A DNA stretch of 64,000 nucleotides from Acinetobacter brisouii CIP 110357 (GCF_000488275.1 NZ_KI530763.1:124001-188000); one strand, 5' to 3'. Counted from the stretch's first letter, positions 1 through 9,130 are shown. Numbers and translations are program-made. Notes: generated by a model from the letters alone, not told the origin.

Positions 1-234
1 ACCACCACCGACCAATAAACCGAGCAAGGCACGCCCCGCGCTAATCTTGACGTGATGCCACAGTTCACCACTAATTAACAGCGACCAAAAAGCACTGAGC
101 ACTGCAGTCGGTGCAGGTAAAATCCGGCTTTCCAGCCAACCTGTCACCGACGCCACTTGCCAGAAAATCACCAATACCACGGGCACCAGCCAAGGCAACG
201 TACGTTGCCCCAGCCGTTTTACCACTTGGGTCAT
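1..234 (-). CDS. ssuC: Sulfonate ABC transporter permease SsuC, N-terminal part (runs off the left edge)
   Basis: The minus strand from the ATG at 234 reads [16 protein letters not shown], then a hydrophobic helix ([13 protein letters not shown]), and stays open to the window edge (78 codons). In the family SsuC is the inner-membrane permease that passes alkanesulfonates to the cytoplasm with the ATPase SsuB. The segment [15 protein letters not shown] followed by the start of a second hydrophobic stretch is typical of NitT/TauT/SsuC permeases. The start codon overlaps the ssuD stop (ATGA at 231-234), so translation is probably coupled. The call rests on about the first 30 percent of the protein plus its place directly after ssuD. 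TauC would be the main alternative, made less likely by SsuD. Confidence 0.85.
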   Translation of the reverse strand, partial: MTQVVKRLGQRTLPWLVPVVLVIFWQVASVTGWLESRILPAPTAVLSAFWSLLISGELWHHVKISAGRALLGLLVGGG

Positions 235-1406
235 ACAGCCTCCTCTGCCCGTTGACGTTTTTTGTCTTCATCAGGCACATAATTGTTGGCAATAATTTCG
301 CCAAAAGGCCCAGTCAAATTCGGCTGTGACAATTTTTGGCGAGTTTCCAGTGGCAATAACGGGAACACCAGTTCGGCAAAACGGATCGATTCTTCCAGAT
401 GCGGATAGCCCGAGAAAATAAAGGTCCCAATACCCAAATCGGCATATTCTTGAATACGTGCCGCAACGGTTTCAGGGTCACCCACCAATGCCGTGCCTGC
501 ACCACCACGTACCAAGCCAATGCCTGCCCACAAGTTTGGTGACACTTCCAGTTTGTCACGGCGACCGCCATGCAAGGCTGCCATGCGGTGCTGCCCGACT
601 GAATCCATTTGTGCAAATTTCTTCTGGGCTGCGGCAATGGTGCTGTCATCAACATATTGAATCAGGTCGTTGGCAGCTGCCCATGCTTCTTCATTGGTTT
701 CTCGTACAATCACATGCAAACGGATACCGTAGTTCAAAGTACGCCCTTTAGCTTCTGCTTTGGCACGCACTGCTTCGATTTTTTCTTTCACCGCAGCAGG
801 TGGCTCGCCCCAAGTCAGGTAGGTATCAACCTGTTCTGTCGCCAAATCAATTGCAACATCTGAAGAACCGCCAAACCACAGTGGTGGATGAGGGTGTTGC
901 ACAGGTGGATAAAGTAGTTTGGCATCATCGACATTTAAGTGTTTGCCGTGGAAGCTAAATGATTCGCCTGTGTGTGAGCGGGTTAAAATTTCACGCCAGA
1001 TTTTCACGTATTCATTGGCAGTTTCATAGCGGGTGGTATGGTCTTCATACAAGCCATCGCCTTTGAGTTCTTGTTCATCACCCCCCGTCACCAAGTTAAG
1101 TAACACACGGCCATTGGACAAACGGTCAAAGGTTGCTGCCATACGTGCAGTCAACGCTGGCGTAGTCACCCCAGGGCGTAACGCCACCAGAAATTTCAGT
1201 TTTTTAGTGGCATCAATCAAGCTTGCTGCCGTAATCCACGGATCTTCACATGAACGTCCCGTCGGAATGAGCACCCCTTCATAGCCCAAATTATCCACGG
1301 CAACCGCAATCTGCTTCATGTAAGCGTGGTCAACCTGACGTGCGCCTTTGCTGGTACCTAAATAACGGCTGTCACCATGAGTGGGAATAAACCAGAAAAT
1401 TTTCAT
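231..1406 (-). CDS. ssuD: FMNH2-dependent alkanesulfonate monooxygenase SsuD
   Basis: A 391-aa protein starting [17 protein letters not shown], a good match in length and sequence to SsuD of the bacterial luciferase-like family. In the family it splits C1-C10 alkanesulfonates into aldehyde and sulfite using O2 and FMNH2 from a partner reductase (SsuE), releasing sulfur for cysteine synthesis. Visible landmarks are [20 protein letters not shown] near the N terminus, [24 protein letters not shown], the [16 protein letters not shown] loop and the [17 protein letters not shown] block, all typical of SsuD. An AAAGGA ribosome site lies 7 bases before the ATG. It sits 46 bases after a binding-protein gene and overlaps ssuC by 4 bases, so it belongs to the sulfonate operon. 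No ssuE is seen in this window. Confidence 0.95.
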   Translation of the reverse strand: MKIFWFIPTHGDSRYLGTSKGARQVDHAYMKQIAVAVDNLGYEGVLIPTGRSCEDPWITAASLIDATKKLKFLVALRPGVTTPALTARMAATFDRLSNGRVLLNLVTGGDEQELKGDGLYEDHTTRYETANEYVKIWREILTRSHTGESFSFHGKHLNVDDAKLLYPPVQHPHPPLWFGGSSDVAIDLATEQVDTYLTWGEPPAAVKEKIEAVRAKAEAKGRTLNYGIRLHVIVRETNEEAWAAANDLIQYVDDSTIAAAQKKFAQMDSVGQHRMAALHGGRRDKLEVSPNLWAGIGLVRGGAGTALVGDPETVAARIQEYADLGIGTFIFSGYPHLEESIRFAELVFPLLPLETRQKLSQPNLTGPFGEIIANNYVPDEDKKRQRAEEAV

Positions 1407-1452
1407 TGTGTTGTTCCTTTAAATGTCTAAGTCTTTAAAACTCAGAGCGCGC

Positions 1453-2445
1453 TTAGTGCTGCGCCCAGATAATTTGGTTGATCTCGATGGAATTTGGGAT
1501 CAACTTCTCTTGATAAAAACGATTTGCAATATCTTGCTGTGCCTTGACCACATCAGGGGTAATCGCCTGTGTTAGTGACGGTTTATAGCGTTTGTCGAGT
1601 ACACGCTGTGCAATCTCGGCATTTAAGCCTGTAGCTTGTTGATACAAGTGCAATGACTCTTTTGGATGATCGACAATCCACTGTGCGGCATGGTTCAGTG
1701 CGGTTAAGAACTGTGTAGTTTCTTGTGAATGGGCTTTGACAAAGTCAGGATTGCCAATCACAAAGTTATAGGTCGTTTCAAAGGCTGTGCCGTCAATAAT
1801 CGGGCGGGCATGTCCTTCCACTTCAGCCGCGCTACGGAACGGTTCCCAGATCGCCCATGCATCCACCGATTTTTTATCCAGTGCTGCACGGGCATCGGCA
1901 GGTGCCAACCAGATCGGTTGAATGTCATTCCAAGTCAGATTGGCTTTTTTCAGCACACGCCCGAGCAAGTCATGCGCACTGGAACCTTTTTGTACCGCAA
2001 TGCGTTTACCTTTTAGGTCGGCAATGGTCTTGATCGGACTATCGTTCGGCACAAGAACCGCTTGCCATTTGGGATGCACATTTTCATAACCGACATAGAC
2101 AATGCCTTTATTGGCCGCTTGGGCAAAAATCGGGGGAGTATTTCCAACCGAACCGAGATCAACTGCACCGACTGCCAAAGCTTCTAACATTTGCGGCCCT
2201 GCGGGGAATTCTTTCCATTCGATCTTGGTTTTTGGAAACTCTTTTTCCAATAAATGCTGCTGTTTTAAAACAATTGAATTTAAAGATGATTTTTGAAATC
2301 CAATACTCAGGGTTTTTAGCTCAGCTGCGTTCTTTGCTACTGGTGCAGATGCCTGTGCAGGGGCAGTTTCAGACTTCTGGCACGCTGCAAGTAACACCGT
2401 GACACTGGTCAAGGCTACAAGGCTGGTGCTTCGTAAATAGCTCAT
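1453..2445 (-). CDS. Sulfonate ABC transporter substrate-binding lipoprotein (SsuA family), copy 1
   Basis: A 330-aa lipoprotein. The N terminus ends in a lipobox (VTVLLAAC, Cys22), so it is probably exported and anchored to a membrane by lipid. From about residue 45 it follows the SsuA/TauA/NMT1 fold: LSIGFQK, EFPAGPQMLEALAVGAVDLGSVGNTPPIFAQAA, and DLKGKRIAVQKGSSAHDLLGRVL, then the VDAWAIWEPF hinge region. In the family it captures aliphatic sulfonates for SsuBC. A strong GGAGG site lies before the ATG. The gene follows a related binding protein by 11 bases and precedes ssuD by 46 bases. Which sulfonate it binds cannot be read from sequence. Confidence 0.9.
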   Translation of the reverse strand: MSYLRSTSLVALTSVTVLLAACQKSETAPAQASAPVAKNAAELKTLSIGFQKSSLNSIVLKQQHLLEKEFPKTKIEWKEFPAGPQMLEALAVGAVDLGSVGNTPPIFAQAANKGIVYVGYENVHPKWQAVLVPNDSPIKTIADLKGKRIAVQKGSSAHDLLGRVLKKANLTWNDIQPIWLAPADARAALDKKSVDAWAIWEPFRSAAEVEGHARPIIDGTAFETTYNFVIGNPDFVKAHSQETTQFLTALNHAAQWIVDHPKESLHLYQQATGLNAEIAQRVLDKRYKPSLTQAITPDVVKAQQDIANRFYQEKLIPNSIEINQIIWAQH

Positions 2446-2456
2446 GTCTGCCTCCG

Positions 2457-3452
2457 TTATTTATTTGCTGCGCTTAAAATCGCATCTTGAATATGAATCT
2501 GATTTGGAATCAGTTTTTGTTGATAGAAGGCATCGGCAACTTGCTGCTGTTCTGCAATCACTTGGCTAGAAATAGGCGTCACGCCAAAGCCCATGCGCGA
2601 AATTGAAGTTTTCAGCACGCTATAATCTAGTCCAGTTGGTTTTTCTAATAATTTTGCAGCGTCATCCTGATGGGTCTTGACCCATTCAGTGGTCTGATTC
2701 AGCTCTTTGACTACCGTGTTAAACACTTGCGGATTGTTTTGCGCAAATTTGCGATCAGCCAAATAGAATTGGTGATTGCTCACCAAGTTCTGCCCTGTCG
2801 ACAACACGCGTGCGCCCAGTTGCTGCTGTGCTGCGGCAAAGAACGGATCCCAAATCACCCACGCATCGACTGCACCTTTTTCAAACGCGGCACGGGCATC
2901 GGCAGGTGGCAGGTACACCACTTGGATGTCTTTTAAAGTGAGATGGTTAGCTTCCAAAACTTTCAGCAGCAAATAATGCACATTCGAGCCTTTGTTCAAG
3001 GCAACACGTTTGCCTTTTAGCTCCTGAATCGAATGAATATTGGAGGTTTTCGGCACAATCAGCGCTTCTGCCTGAGGTGCAGCAGGCTGGTTGGCGACAT
3101 AAACCAGATTGGCATTCGCCGCTTGAGCAAAAATTGGCGGTGCTTCACCTGCCTCACCAATCACTACGCTACCGACATTCAGACCTTCAAGTAGCTGAGG
3201 GCCTGCTGGAAACTCGACCCATTTCACCTGAACCCCTTGAGCTTGCAAGGTTTTTTCTAGGTCGCCACGTGCCTTAACAATCGGCAAAAGACCATACTTC
3301 TGAAAGCCAATGCTTAAAGTTTTCAGTTCGGTTTTCGGCTGCGATGCTGCCTGTGCATTGCCCTGTTGTTGCTCAGCAGGTTTGCTACATGCGCTCAGTG
3401 CCAAGCTCAAACCTGCACAACCAATCACTGACCACTGTTGAATACGATTCAT
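2457..3452 (-). CDS. Sulfonate ABC transporter substrate-binding lipoprotein (SsuA family), copy 2
   Basis: A 331-aa lipoprotein using the start MNRIQQWSVIGC, chosen because an AGGA site lies 9 bases upstream. A longer in-frame start adds ten residues without a better site. The signal peptide ends in SLALSAC, a lipobox. The mature part shares LKTLSIGFQK, EFPAGPQLLEGLNVGSV, GEAPPIFAQAANANLVYV and ADARAAFEKGAVDAWVIWDPF with the next gene, so the two are paralogues in tandem. It is the first gene of the sulfonate operon on this strand. Two binding proteins feeding one permease would widen substrate range. This is inferred from order, not shown. Confidence 0.9.
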   Translation of the reverse strand: MNRIQQWSVIGCAGLSLALSACSKPAEQQQGNAQAASQPKTELKTLSIGFQKYGLLPIVKARGDLEKTLQAQGVQVKWVEFPAGPQLLEGLNVGSVVIGEAGEAPPIFAQAANANLVYVANQPAAPQAEALIVPKTSNIHSIQELKGKRVALNKGSNVHYLLLKVLEANHLTLKDIQVVYLPPADARAAFEKGAVDAWVIWDPFFAAAQQQLGARVLSTGQNLVSNHQFYLADRKFAQNNPQVFNTVVKELNQTTEWVKTHQDDAAKLLEKPTGLDYSVLKTSISRMGFGVTPISSQVIAEQQQVADAFYQQKLIPNQIHIQDAILSAANK

Positions 3453-4415
3453 CTGTCTACATCCTAAATTCTGTGAGTTCATTCAAAAATATGTTTTTAA
3501 AATTCAGTTACATTCGAGCAGACTGACAACACATTGCTGGCATAACGGCAAAGGATTGAAGATGAATAGAAGACACCGCGAAGGTGCGAAGTGGTATACA
3601 GCGATTCATGGCTTTCTGCGCTCTTTCGACAAAAATGATCTAGAAGCCCATACCTTAAAGCTTTGTCTTTTTTAGCAAAATAAAGAAAAAATTGGATAAT
3701 TATGAAATTTTCTGCATAAGAGATTTTCTGCAAAGTTTTACAGGTTTACTGCTAAAACCTCTGTCGGCTTAATTGAAGAAGTAGAGGGAAAATTTATTGT
3801 TATACATATATTTAGATACATTTAAACCAGATAAAGCCTTTCTGATTGCATAACTAAAATACCTCACAGCCACTATCCTTTTGGCTTTTTTACATATCCA
3901 TAGCAGAATTGCAGATATAGCCTTTCGCGACTTTGCCAAAAACTCAATTGTAAAGCAGCAGTTTCCTGCTTCAGTTCAGCAGCACCGTTCATTGTCAGGC
4001 GCGACCTGTACCGCACCAAAAGGGTGATGCCTTAAAGAAATGGCGTGTTTATCCACATCATTGGACAAGCGTAAAAACGTAAAATTTGTTCAGGATTTGG
4101 TGCAGACACTGGCTTTCCTTGAGTTAAGCACGTGATGGCTCAGACTAATTCAATCGTATTGAAGTTTGTATATGGATACGTTTCGATATAAAAAATAGGT
4201 TGTGAAAATTGAAGCTCACGATATGAAAAAACTGAAGCTTATTCACAATGAATTTAGATGACAGGCGGCATGGATGCCGCCATTGTTGTACTGCGTTATA
4301 GGGACATAACATCAGTACAACAAAGGATTTTTGTTACTTTTCATCCATGAAAAGTAAAGAAGTACATTCACCTAAATATCAAATTTCTATCCCTAGATTC
4401 GATCCTCAACCCAAA
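3453..4415. other. Intergenic, decayed region upstream of the sulfonate operon
   Basis: About 960 bases with no gene I can support. The part next to the operon (about 3453-3720) should hold its promoter. Around 3530-3670 lies a stretch open in one minus frame whose look suggests a repeated intergenic element rather than a protein. 3720-4260 is AT-rich and stop-rich in all frames. 4264-4357 holds three successive perfect hairpins, listed separately. The region ends against the remains of a permease gene. Confidence 0.6.
4264..4357. repeat. Triple-hairpin palindromic element
   Basis: Three perfect inverted repeats stand side by side: GGCGGCAT/ATGCCGCC (4264-4271 and 4274-4281, loop GG); TTGTTGTACTG/CAGTACAACAA (4283-4293 and 4313-4323) with an inner GTTAT/ATAAC pair; and TTACTTTTCAT/ATGAAAAGTAA (4334-4344 and 4347-4357, loop CC). 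Such compact palindrome clusters in intergenic DNA are usually REP- or MITE-like repeats. Only one copy is visible here, so the repeat status is inferred. They do not sit at the end of an intact gene. Confidence 0.6.
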
Positions 4416-4828
4416 TTACGGCAAAAAGGTCTTACCTAACGAAGCAGGAAAATTCATCTTTAACAACTTCTGATCCCGAGAAATCAGCACCAACAGCAAA
4501 ATGGTTGCGACATACAGTAACGCCGCAAATACCACCAGAGCAATTGCAATCCAGCCGCGCCCTGCCACCATGTTTTCAATCCACATCGGGGTATACAGGT
4601 CGATAAAAATGCACCACCAAATAACACCGCGCCATAGCGAATCGCCAACACGTGATAACTCATAGCATGCGCACTTTCAGGCGATTCTCCGACCCAAAAC
4701 GCACTAAACACACTCAGATCGAACTGTACTGGCAGTGCAAAGCAGCAATTGACTAACCAGCATCATGCCTTCTACGCCAAGGGGTCGCAGCAGCAACGAG
4801 TGGTTAACATTGCGGTGACTTCTAACAT
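4416..4828 (-). pseudogene. Remnant of a nucleoside-type ABC transporter permease (NupQ/YufQ-like)
   Basis: Read on the minus strand, the start MLEVTAMLTT and the motif GVEGMMLV match the N terminus of the second permease of BmpA-type nucleoside transporters. The end reads YTPMWIENMVAGRGWIAIAL, VLISRD and MNFPASLGKTFLP, the usual C terminus of that family. Between them most of the roughly 300-residue protein is missing, the frame shifts at least once, and stops interrupt it. A second internal deletion joins VVFAALLY directly to VATILLLVLISRD. The gene is dead. It lies 15 bases after the remnant of its partner permease. No binding protein or ATPase of this system is near. Confidence 0.8.
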
Positions 4829-4843
4829 ATCTGTATTCTTCTT

Positions 4844-5074
4844 TTAGCCTTGCGTTGCAAACGCAGCTGCTTTGGTTTTCTTTTTCAAAAAACGGTACTT
4901 GTTTCCAATAAAGGCATTGGCTGCCAGTAAAAACATCAGCAATAAGCCTTGGAACACTCCTGCAATCGCAGCAGGAAGCTGTAACTGCATTTGTGCCATT
5001 TCCCCACCCAAGCAGACCGAGCCAGTCATGATGACCATGGTGGCAAATATTTTTAACTTCGATGAAATTGGCAT
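4844..5074 (-). pseudogene. Remnant of a nucleoside-type ABC transporter permease (NupP/YufP-like), C-terminal piece
   Basis: A 76-codon open stretch whose middle, GGEMAQMQLQLPAAIAGVFQ then GLLLMFLLAANAFIGNKYRF, matches the end of the first permease of BmpA-associated ABC transporters. The full family member has about 350 residues, so some 80 percent of the 5' part is gone. The reading frame opens at an ATG with a GGGAGA site upstream, so a short product could still be made, but it would lack the transport core. It sits immediately upstream of the remnant of the second permease in the order found in intact systems, which supports the reading of both. Confidence 0.75.
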
Positions 5075-5300
5075 TCTTGTATTCTCCCGATTGTTATTTA
5101 TTGCAAGCTAAACCATTCACAGCATTTGTCTCAACATTCAAGCAATATCCATTCCATGTTGACTGGGCAGCAGCATAAATCTGCATTTTTACTGCCAGAT
5201 CGCTGCAAAATTAGCGCTTTTCCAAAAAAAATTGTTAGAATGAAGAAGGGATTTCCTTAGATTAGAAAGCAATATTTTTTGTTATTTTTTGGGGTTTTAA

Positions 5301-5765
5301 ATGAGTCATGTCCACACACTTAATCCAGTCATCGTACAGCAAGCCAAGCAACTGGCACTCGGGCTGTATGAGCAGCAACTTGCCAGCACACCTGAGCAAT
5401 TTGCACCCGTCAGCGATTATCAACAACACTGTGTCCTTGCACTGAATATGAAAGATGCCATGGAACTTTATAATGAAAATAAAGTGTCCAAATTAGGGCT
5501 ACCACCTTTGGCTTATGCTGAAACATTATTTGATGTCTTTGTTCATGACAGTCTAGACGCTGCGTTGCTCAATGATGCCAGCGCATTGGCACAGCACTTT
5601 ATGGAAACCATTTCGGATACGGTATTTTTCCAGCTTAAATCTGGCACTTTAAACAATATCGATCAGGTGATTGCCGAAGTGAAAACTTTCTCATACTGGT
5701 CACCTGTCTGGGTGTTACTTGCAGAACAATGGCATGACACCTTTAATCAAAAACTTTCTGCCTAA
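5301..5765 (+). CDS. Hypothetical protein, 154 aa, family not recognised
   Basis: A soluble 154-aa protein with no signal peptide, membrane segment or motif I can name. It is rich in Gln, Leu and Ala and looks alpha-helical throughout (for example VIVQQAKQLALGLYEQQLAS and AYAETLFDVFVHDSLDAALL). GGGG lies 9-12 bases before the ATG in an otherwise A/T-rich leader, a passable ribosome site. It stands alone between a decayed region and a terminator, on the strand opposite to its neighbours. Codon use looks like that of the surrounding genes, so it is probably native to the genus. Confidence 0.75.
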   Translation: MSHVHTLNPVIVQQAKQLALGLYEQQLASTPEQFAPVSDYQQHCVLALNMKDAMELYNENKVSKLGLPPLAYAETLFDVFVHDSLDAALLNDASALAQHFMETISDTVFFQLKSGTLNNIDQVIAEVKTFSYWSPVWVLLAEQWHDTFNQKLSA

Positions 5766-5772
5766 CCACAAA

Positions 5773-5803
5773 AAAGCTCTTATCCGGTGTAGATAAGAGC
5801 TTT
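5773..5803. terminator. Bidirectional-type hairpin terminator after the 154-aa gene
   Basis: A perfect 12-bp stem, AAAGCTCTTATC and GATAAGAGCTTT, with a 7-base loop, starts 8 bases after the stop codon. The A-run on the left gives a good T-run only on the minus strand, so it may also stop transcripts coming from dsdA. Confidence 0.8.
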
Positions 5804-6070
5804 CGGCTTGAACGATGTGAACAGCTTTATATAGGCTTAGAATCATTGTCTTTTCTGCATATACAGCAAAGCATTTCTAAAAAATAAAAAAAAATTTCCC
5901 AAAATTTAGAGTTGATTAGGCGCTCGTCATAAGCCCTTTTACTTTTTCTTGAAATTTTGATCAGAGAAAAAACAGCATGTAACTCATGATAAAAGCGTTC
6001 TATTGTTTAAACCCAAATTTAGAATGATCAACCCATTATCAAACACTTCTGCATGCGACTACAGATAGTA

Positions 6071-7408
6071 TTAATTAACTGCCTGGCCTTGTGCCAAATA
6101 TTTTTGCATCTCAGTTTCAGGTACCATACCTCCACCTGTTGCCCAGACCAGATGGGTCGCCTGCTGCAATTGCTGCTCTGAGAAATGCTGAGCATTCAAG
6201 TAATCTTGAGCACGTGATACCAATATCGCACCGTACATGCCTGCCAAAGCTGAGGGTTCAAGCTGAATATCTTCAACATCACTGAGCCAGCGCAGCATGT
6301 CATACAGGCGTTGATCATTCAGAGTGTAATAACCATCAATCAAACGCTGCATAGCTCGCCCAACAAAACCTGAGGCACGACCGACCGCCAGACCATCTGC
6401 GGCAGTCAGGTTATCAATCCCCAAATCCTGTACCGAAATCGCATCGTGTAATCCTGTATGTACGCCGAGTAACATACACGGCGAATGCGTCGGTTCAGCA
6501 AAAATACAATGCACATGATCGCCAAATGCCAGTTTCAAACCAAATGCCACACCGCCAGGCCCACCACCCACGCCACAAGGCAAATACACAAACAGCGGAT
6601 GATCCGCATCCACTACCAGATTTTTTTGCTGGAACTGTTGCTTTAAACGTTCGCCTGCCACCGCATAACCCAAAAACAGGGTACGTGAATTTTCATCATC
6701 AATAAAAAAACACTGCGGATCTTGAGCAGCTAAAGCACGTCCCTGTTCAACGGCAACGCCATAATCCTGTTCGTATTCAACCACCGTTACACCGTTGGCA
6801 CGTAACTTGTCCTTTTTCCACTGGCGGGCATCTGCCGACATGTGTACCGTGACTCGAAAGCCCATTTTGGCACTCATGATGCCAATCGACAGTCCCAAGT
6901 TACCTGTTGAACCCACCGCAATCGCATACTGGCTAAAGAACTGTTTAAACTCAGGCGAATACAACTTGCGATAATCATCTTCAATGCTGAGTAGGCCTGC
7001 ATTGACTGCCAGTTTTTCTGCATGTGCCAGCACTTCATAAATCCCGCCACGTGCCTTGATCGAACCCGAAATCGGCAAATGGCTGTCCAGTTTTAACCAA
7101 AGCTGCCCAAAAATTTCTTGCTGATATTGTTGTTGCAAGCAATGTTGCATTGTAGGAATTGCCACACATTCCGACTCGATTTTCCCTTCAGTCGCTTCAA
7201 GCTCTGGAAAAGCCAACATCAGATACGGTGCAAAACGCTGCAAGCGCGCATGTGCCTGTGCTACATCTTCTGCGGTCAAACCGACATCAGCCAGTGCCAC
7301 ATCCAAAGTGGTACTGGCTGGGTTAAACCATACTGTTTCCTGCAAATTCTGTAACTGTTGCAGCAACGGGAATTCAGCAATAAGTTGATCGATTTGAATA
7401 GGTTGCAT
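6071..7408 (-). CDS. dsdA: D-serine ammonia-lyase DsdA
   Basis: A 445-aa PLP enzyme, close to the 442 aa of the E. coli protein. In the family it converts D-serine to pyruvate and ammonia in the cytoplasm. The PLP lysine is Lys118 in [20 protein letters not shown], the same number as in E. coli. The [20 protein letters not shown] block and the glycine loop [16 protein letters not shown] that holds the cofactor phosphate are both intact. It lies 18 bases after dadA on the same strand, so the two are probably one transcript for D-amino-acid breakdown. No LysR-type dsdC regulator or dsdX permease is next to it, unlike E. coli. The ribosome site is weak (AAGAG). Confidence 0.95.
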   Translation of the reverse strand: MQPIQIDQLIAEFPLLQQLQNLQETVWFNPASTTLDVALADVGLTAEDVAQAHARLQRFAPYLMLAFPELEATEGKIESECVAIPTMQHCLQQQYQQEIFGQLWLKLDSHLPISGSIKARGGIYEVLAHAEKLAVNAGLLSIEDDYRKLYSPEFKQFFSQYAIAVGSTGNLGLSIGIMSAKMGFRVTVHMSADARQWKKDKLRANGVTVVEYEQDYGVAVEQGRALAAQDPQCFFIDDENSRTLFLGYAVAGERLKQQFQQKNLVVDADHPLFVYLPCGVGGGPGGVAFGLKLAFGDHVHCIFAEPTHSPCMLLGVHTGLHDAISVQDLGIDNLTAADGLAVGRASGFVGRAMQRLIDGYYTLNDQRLYDMLRWLSDVEDIQLEPSALAGMYGAILVSRAQDYLNAQHFSEQQLQQATHLVWATGGGMVPETEMQKYLAQGQAVN

Positions 7409-7426
7409 AACAGGTTTCGCTCTTGA

Positions 7427-8677
7427 TTAAACTGCAATTCGGTTCGGTGAAAAAATATTCGGATCAGAAATTAACTGAACGTTTCCTGTCATCATTTCTG
7501 CCAATAAACGCCCACTGGCTGCGCCCAAGGTAAAACCCTGATGCCCATGTCCAAAGTTAAACCACAGCCCTTTGTGTCGTGGTGCCGCACCAATATACGG
7601 TTTCATATCGACACTGCAAGGACGGCGCCCCAGCCATGCAGGGCTTGGCAAGGCCTCGCCCAAATCCAGCCAGTCACGGGCACGTTGCTGAGTCTTTTCA
7701 AGTTGCACAGGCGTTGCAGGCGCAGAAAAATGCGCAAACTCGGCGCCCGTGGTCAGACGAGTGCCTTTTTTCATCGGTGCAAGCACATAACCATATTCGG
7801 CATCCAGCATTGGGCGGCTCAACTGACTACCGTGAGTATAATGTTGATGATAACCACGTTTAATAAATAACGGATTGTGATAGCCCAGTTCAGTTATAAA
7901 TTTCGATGACCATGGACCAAGTGCCAGCACCACATTCGGTGCAGTCAAAGCCTGTCCATCAGTCTGGACTTGCCATCCATAATCTTGCTGTTGTAGTTGC
8001 TGAATCTGAGCTTGAACTATCGTACCGCCAAGCTGTTCAAATAATCGGGCATAACGCTGTACCAGTTCGCCAGGCTCAATCACACTCCACGGCTGCGTCC
8101 AGTGAATCCCACCAATTAAAGGGTGATTGGCTTTCAGATTCGGTTCAAGCTGATTGATTTGACTCGTATTTAAAATCTGACTCGGCACACCATAACGCTG
8201 CTGACGACGCTCAGCATCCTGAATAGCTTCTTGCAATGCTGCTTCACTACGGTAAAGCTGAATCCAGCCATTTTTTAAAATCAGATCTTCAGCCTGTGCC
8301 TGAGCAATCAACTGCTGATGCTCCGACAGTGCCACCCGTATCAGCACCGCATAATCCTGCGAGATGGCCTGATGAATTTTCGGACTGGAATTACGCCAGT
8401 ATTGCAACAGCGGTGCAGCATAGTCTGGCAAGGCATTCAAATGATAATTCACCGCACTATCCTGTTTTAGCGCGACTTTAAATAAACTTGCCCATTCACG
8501 TGGAAAGGCATACGGCTCAACCGCTTCAGTTTGAATAATCCCAGCATTGCCATAGGAAGTTTCTGTGCCCGGCGCGGACTGGTCAATCACCGTGACAGCA
8601 AAACCTTGCTGTTGCAAATGGATAGCAGTGCAAATTCCGACCATGCCTGCACCTAGCACCAAAACTTCTTTTGACAT
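7427..8677 (-). CDS. dadA: D-amino acid dehydrogenase (DadA-type FAD oxidoreductase)
   Basis: A 416-aa flavoprotein of the DAO family. The N terminus VLVLGAGMVGICTAIHLQQQ is the Rossmann GxGxxG motif for FAD. SYGNAGIIQTEAVEPYAFP and the C-terminal GRRPCSVDMKPYIGAAPR and FGHGHQGFTLGAASGRLLAEM are hallmarks of the DadA small subunit. Family members oxidise D-amino acids to 2-oxo acids and pass electrons to the respiratory chain at the inner membrane. It sits between a ridA remnant (3 bases upstream) and dsdA. The pairing suggests use of D-serine and other D-amino acids from peptidoglycan or hosts. The exact D-amino acid preference cannot be read. Confidence 0.92.
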   Translation of the reverse strand: MSKEVLVLGAGMVGICTAIHLQQQGFAVTVIDQSAPGTETSYGNAGIIQTEAVEPYAFPREWASLFKVALKQDSAVNYHLNALPDYAAPLLQYWRNSSPKIHQAISQDYAVLIRVALSEHQQLIAQAQAEDLILKNGWIQLYRSEAALQEAIQDAERRQQRYGVPSQILNTSQINQLEPNLKANHPLIGGIHWTQPWSVIEPGELVQRYARLFEQLGGTIVQAQIQQLQQQDYGWQVQTDGQALTAPNVVLALGPWSSKFITELGYHNPLFIKRGYHQHYTHGSQLSRPMLDAEYGYVLAPMKKGTRLTTGAEFAHFSAPATPVQLEKTQQRARDWLDLGEALPSPAWLGRRPCSVDMKPYIGAAPRHKGLWFNFGHGHQGFTLGAASGRLLAEMMTGNVQLISDPNIFSPNRIAV

Positions 8678-8680
8678 TTC

Positions 8681-8845
8681 TTATCCTTTTATTTTGGCAA
8701 TCACAGTAATTTCAATTTTTGCATCAATCAGCCGATCTGCTATCACTGTGATTCTGGCAAGATCTCACTGGGCAAAAACTCTCTGGGCTTGGTCAAATGT
8801 TGCAAAATTGGGCTTATCGGTCAAATATAAGTGACACTGATCAGA
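8681..8845 (-). pseudogene. Remnant of a RidA/YjgF-family gene
   Basis: The minus strand reads HLYLTDKPNFATFDQAQRVF, then AQ, a stop, then DLARITVIADRLIDAKIEIT and VIAKIKG before a second stop. The first half matches the VxxYLTDxxDF segment of RidA-family proteins and the second half their ARxTV...VEIEVIA C terminus. About 55 residues remain of the usual 115-130, and an in-frame TGA plus a small deletion break it. In many Gammaproteobacteria a RidA gene stands next to dadA, clearing reactive 2-aminoacrylate-type imines. Here its stop lies 3 bases before dadA and its tail carries the dadA ribosome site (AAAGGA). Confidence 0.75.
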
Positions 8846-8862
8846 TCATTTCAACTGATCAG
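8837..8862. promoter_or_regulatory. Twin CTGATCAG palindromes (candidate operator)
   Basis: The 8-bp palindrome CTGATCAG occurs at 8837-8844 and again at 8855-8862, 18 bases apart (under two helical turns). They lie just upstream of the ridA remnant and dadA. Paired palindromes of this size upstream of an operon can be a regulator site. No regulator is known for it here, so this is only a candidate. Confidence 0.35.
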
Positions 8863-9130
8863 CTATTGTGACAGCTTGCAATCAATCGTTGCCAAGTCGG
8901 CCAGTTAAATTCTAGGCCAATTATGATTTTGATCAAGGCATTCATTGAACGGTAAATGCTTGGCACATCACTAATGATCCAGTTTTTGATTCATTTCAAA
9001 ATTTAGCAGAAATTTATGGTCAGTTTATAAAAGAAAATAAAGCAATTCGATACTTCAAAATACATTACATAAAATGATTAATTTCAATCTCTTAATTAAT
9101 TATTGTGATGATTTTTATTTTTCTATAGAC

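Noticed and set aside
3497..3733. A 78-codon gene upstream of the sulfonate operon
   Set aside because: Composition and lack of a ribosome site argue against a gene. It is handled as a possible repeat instead.
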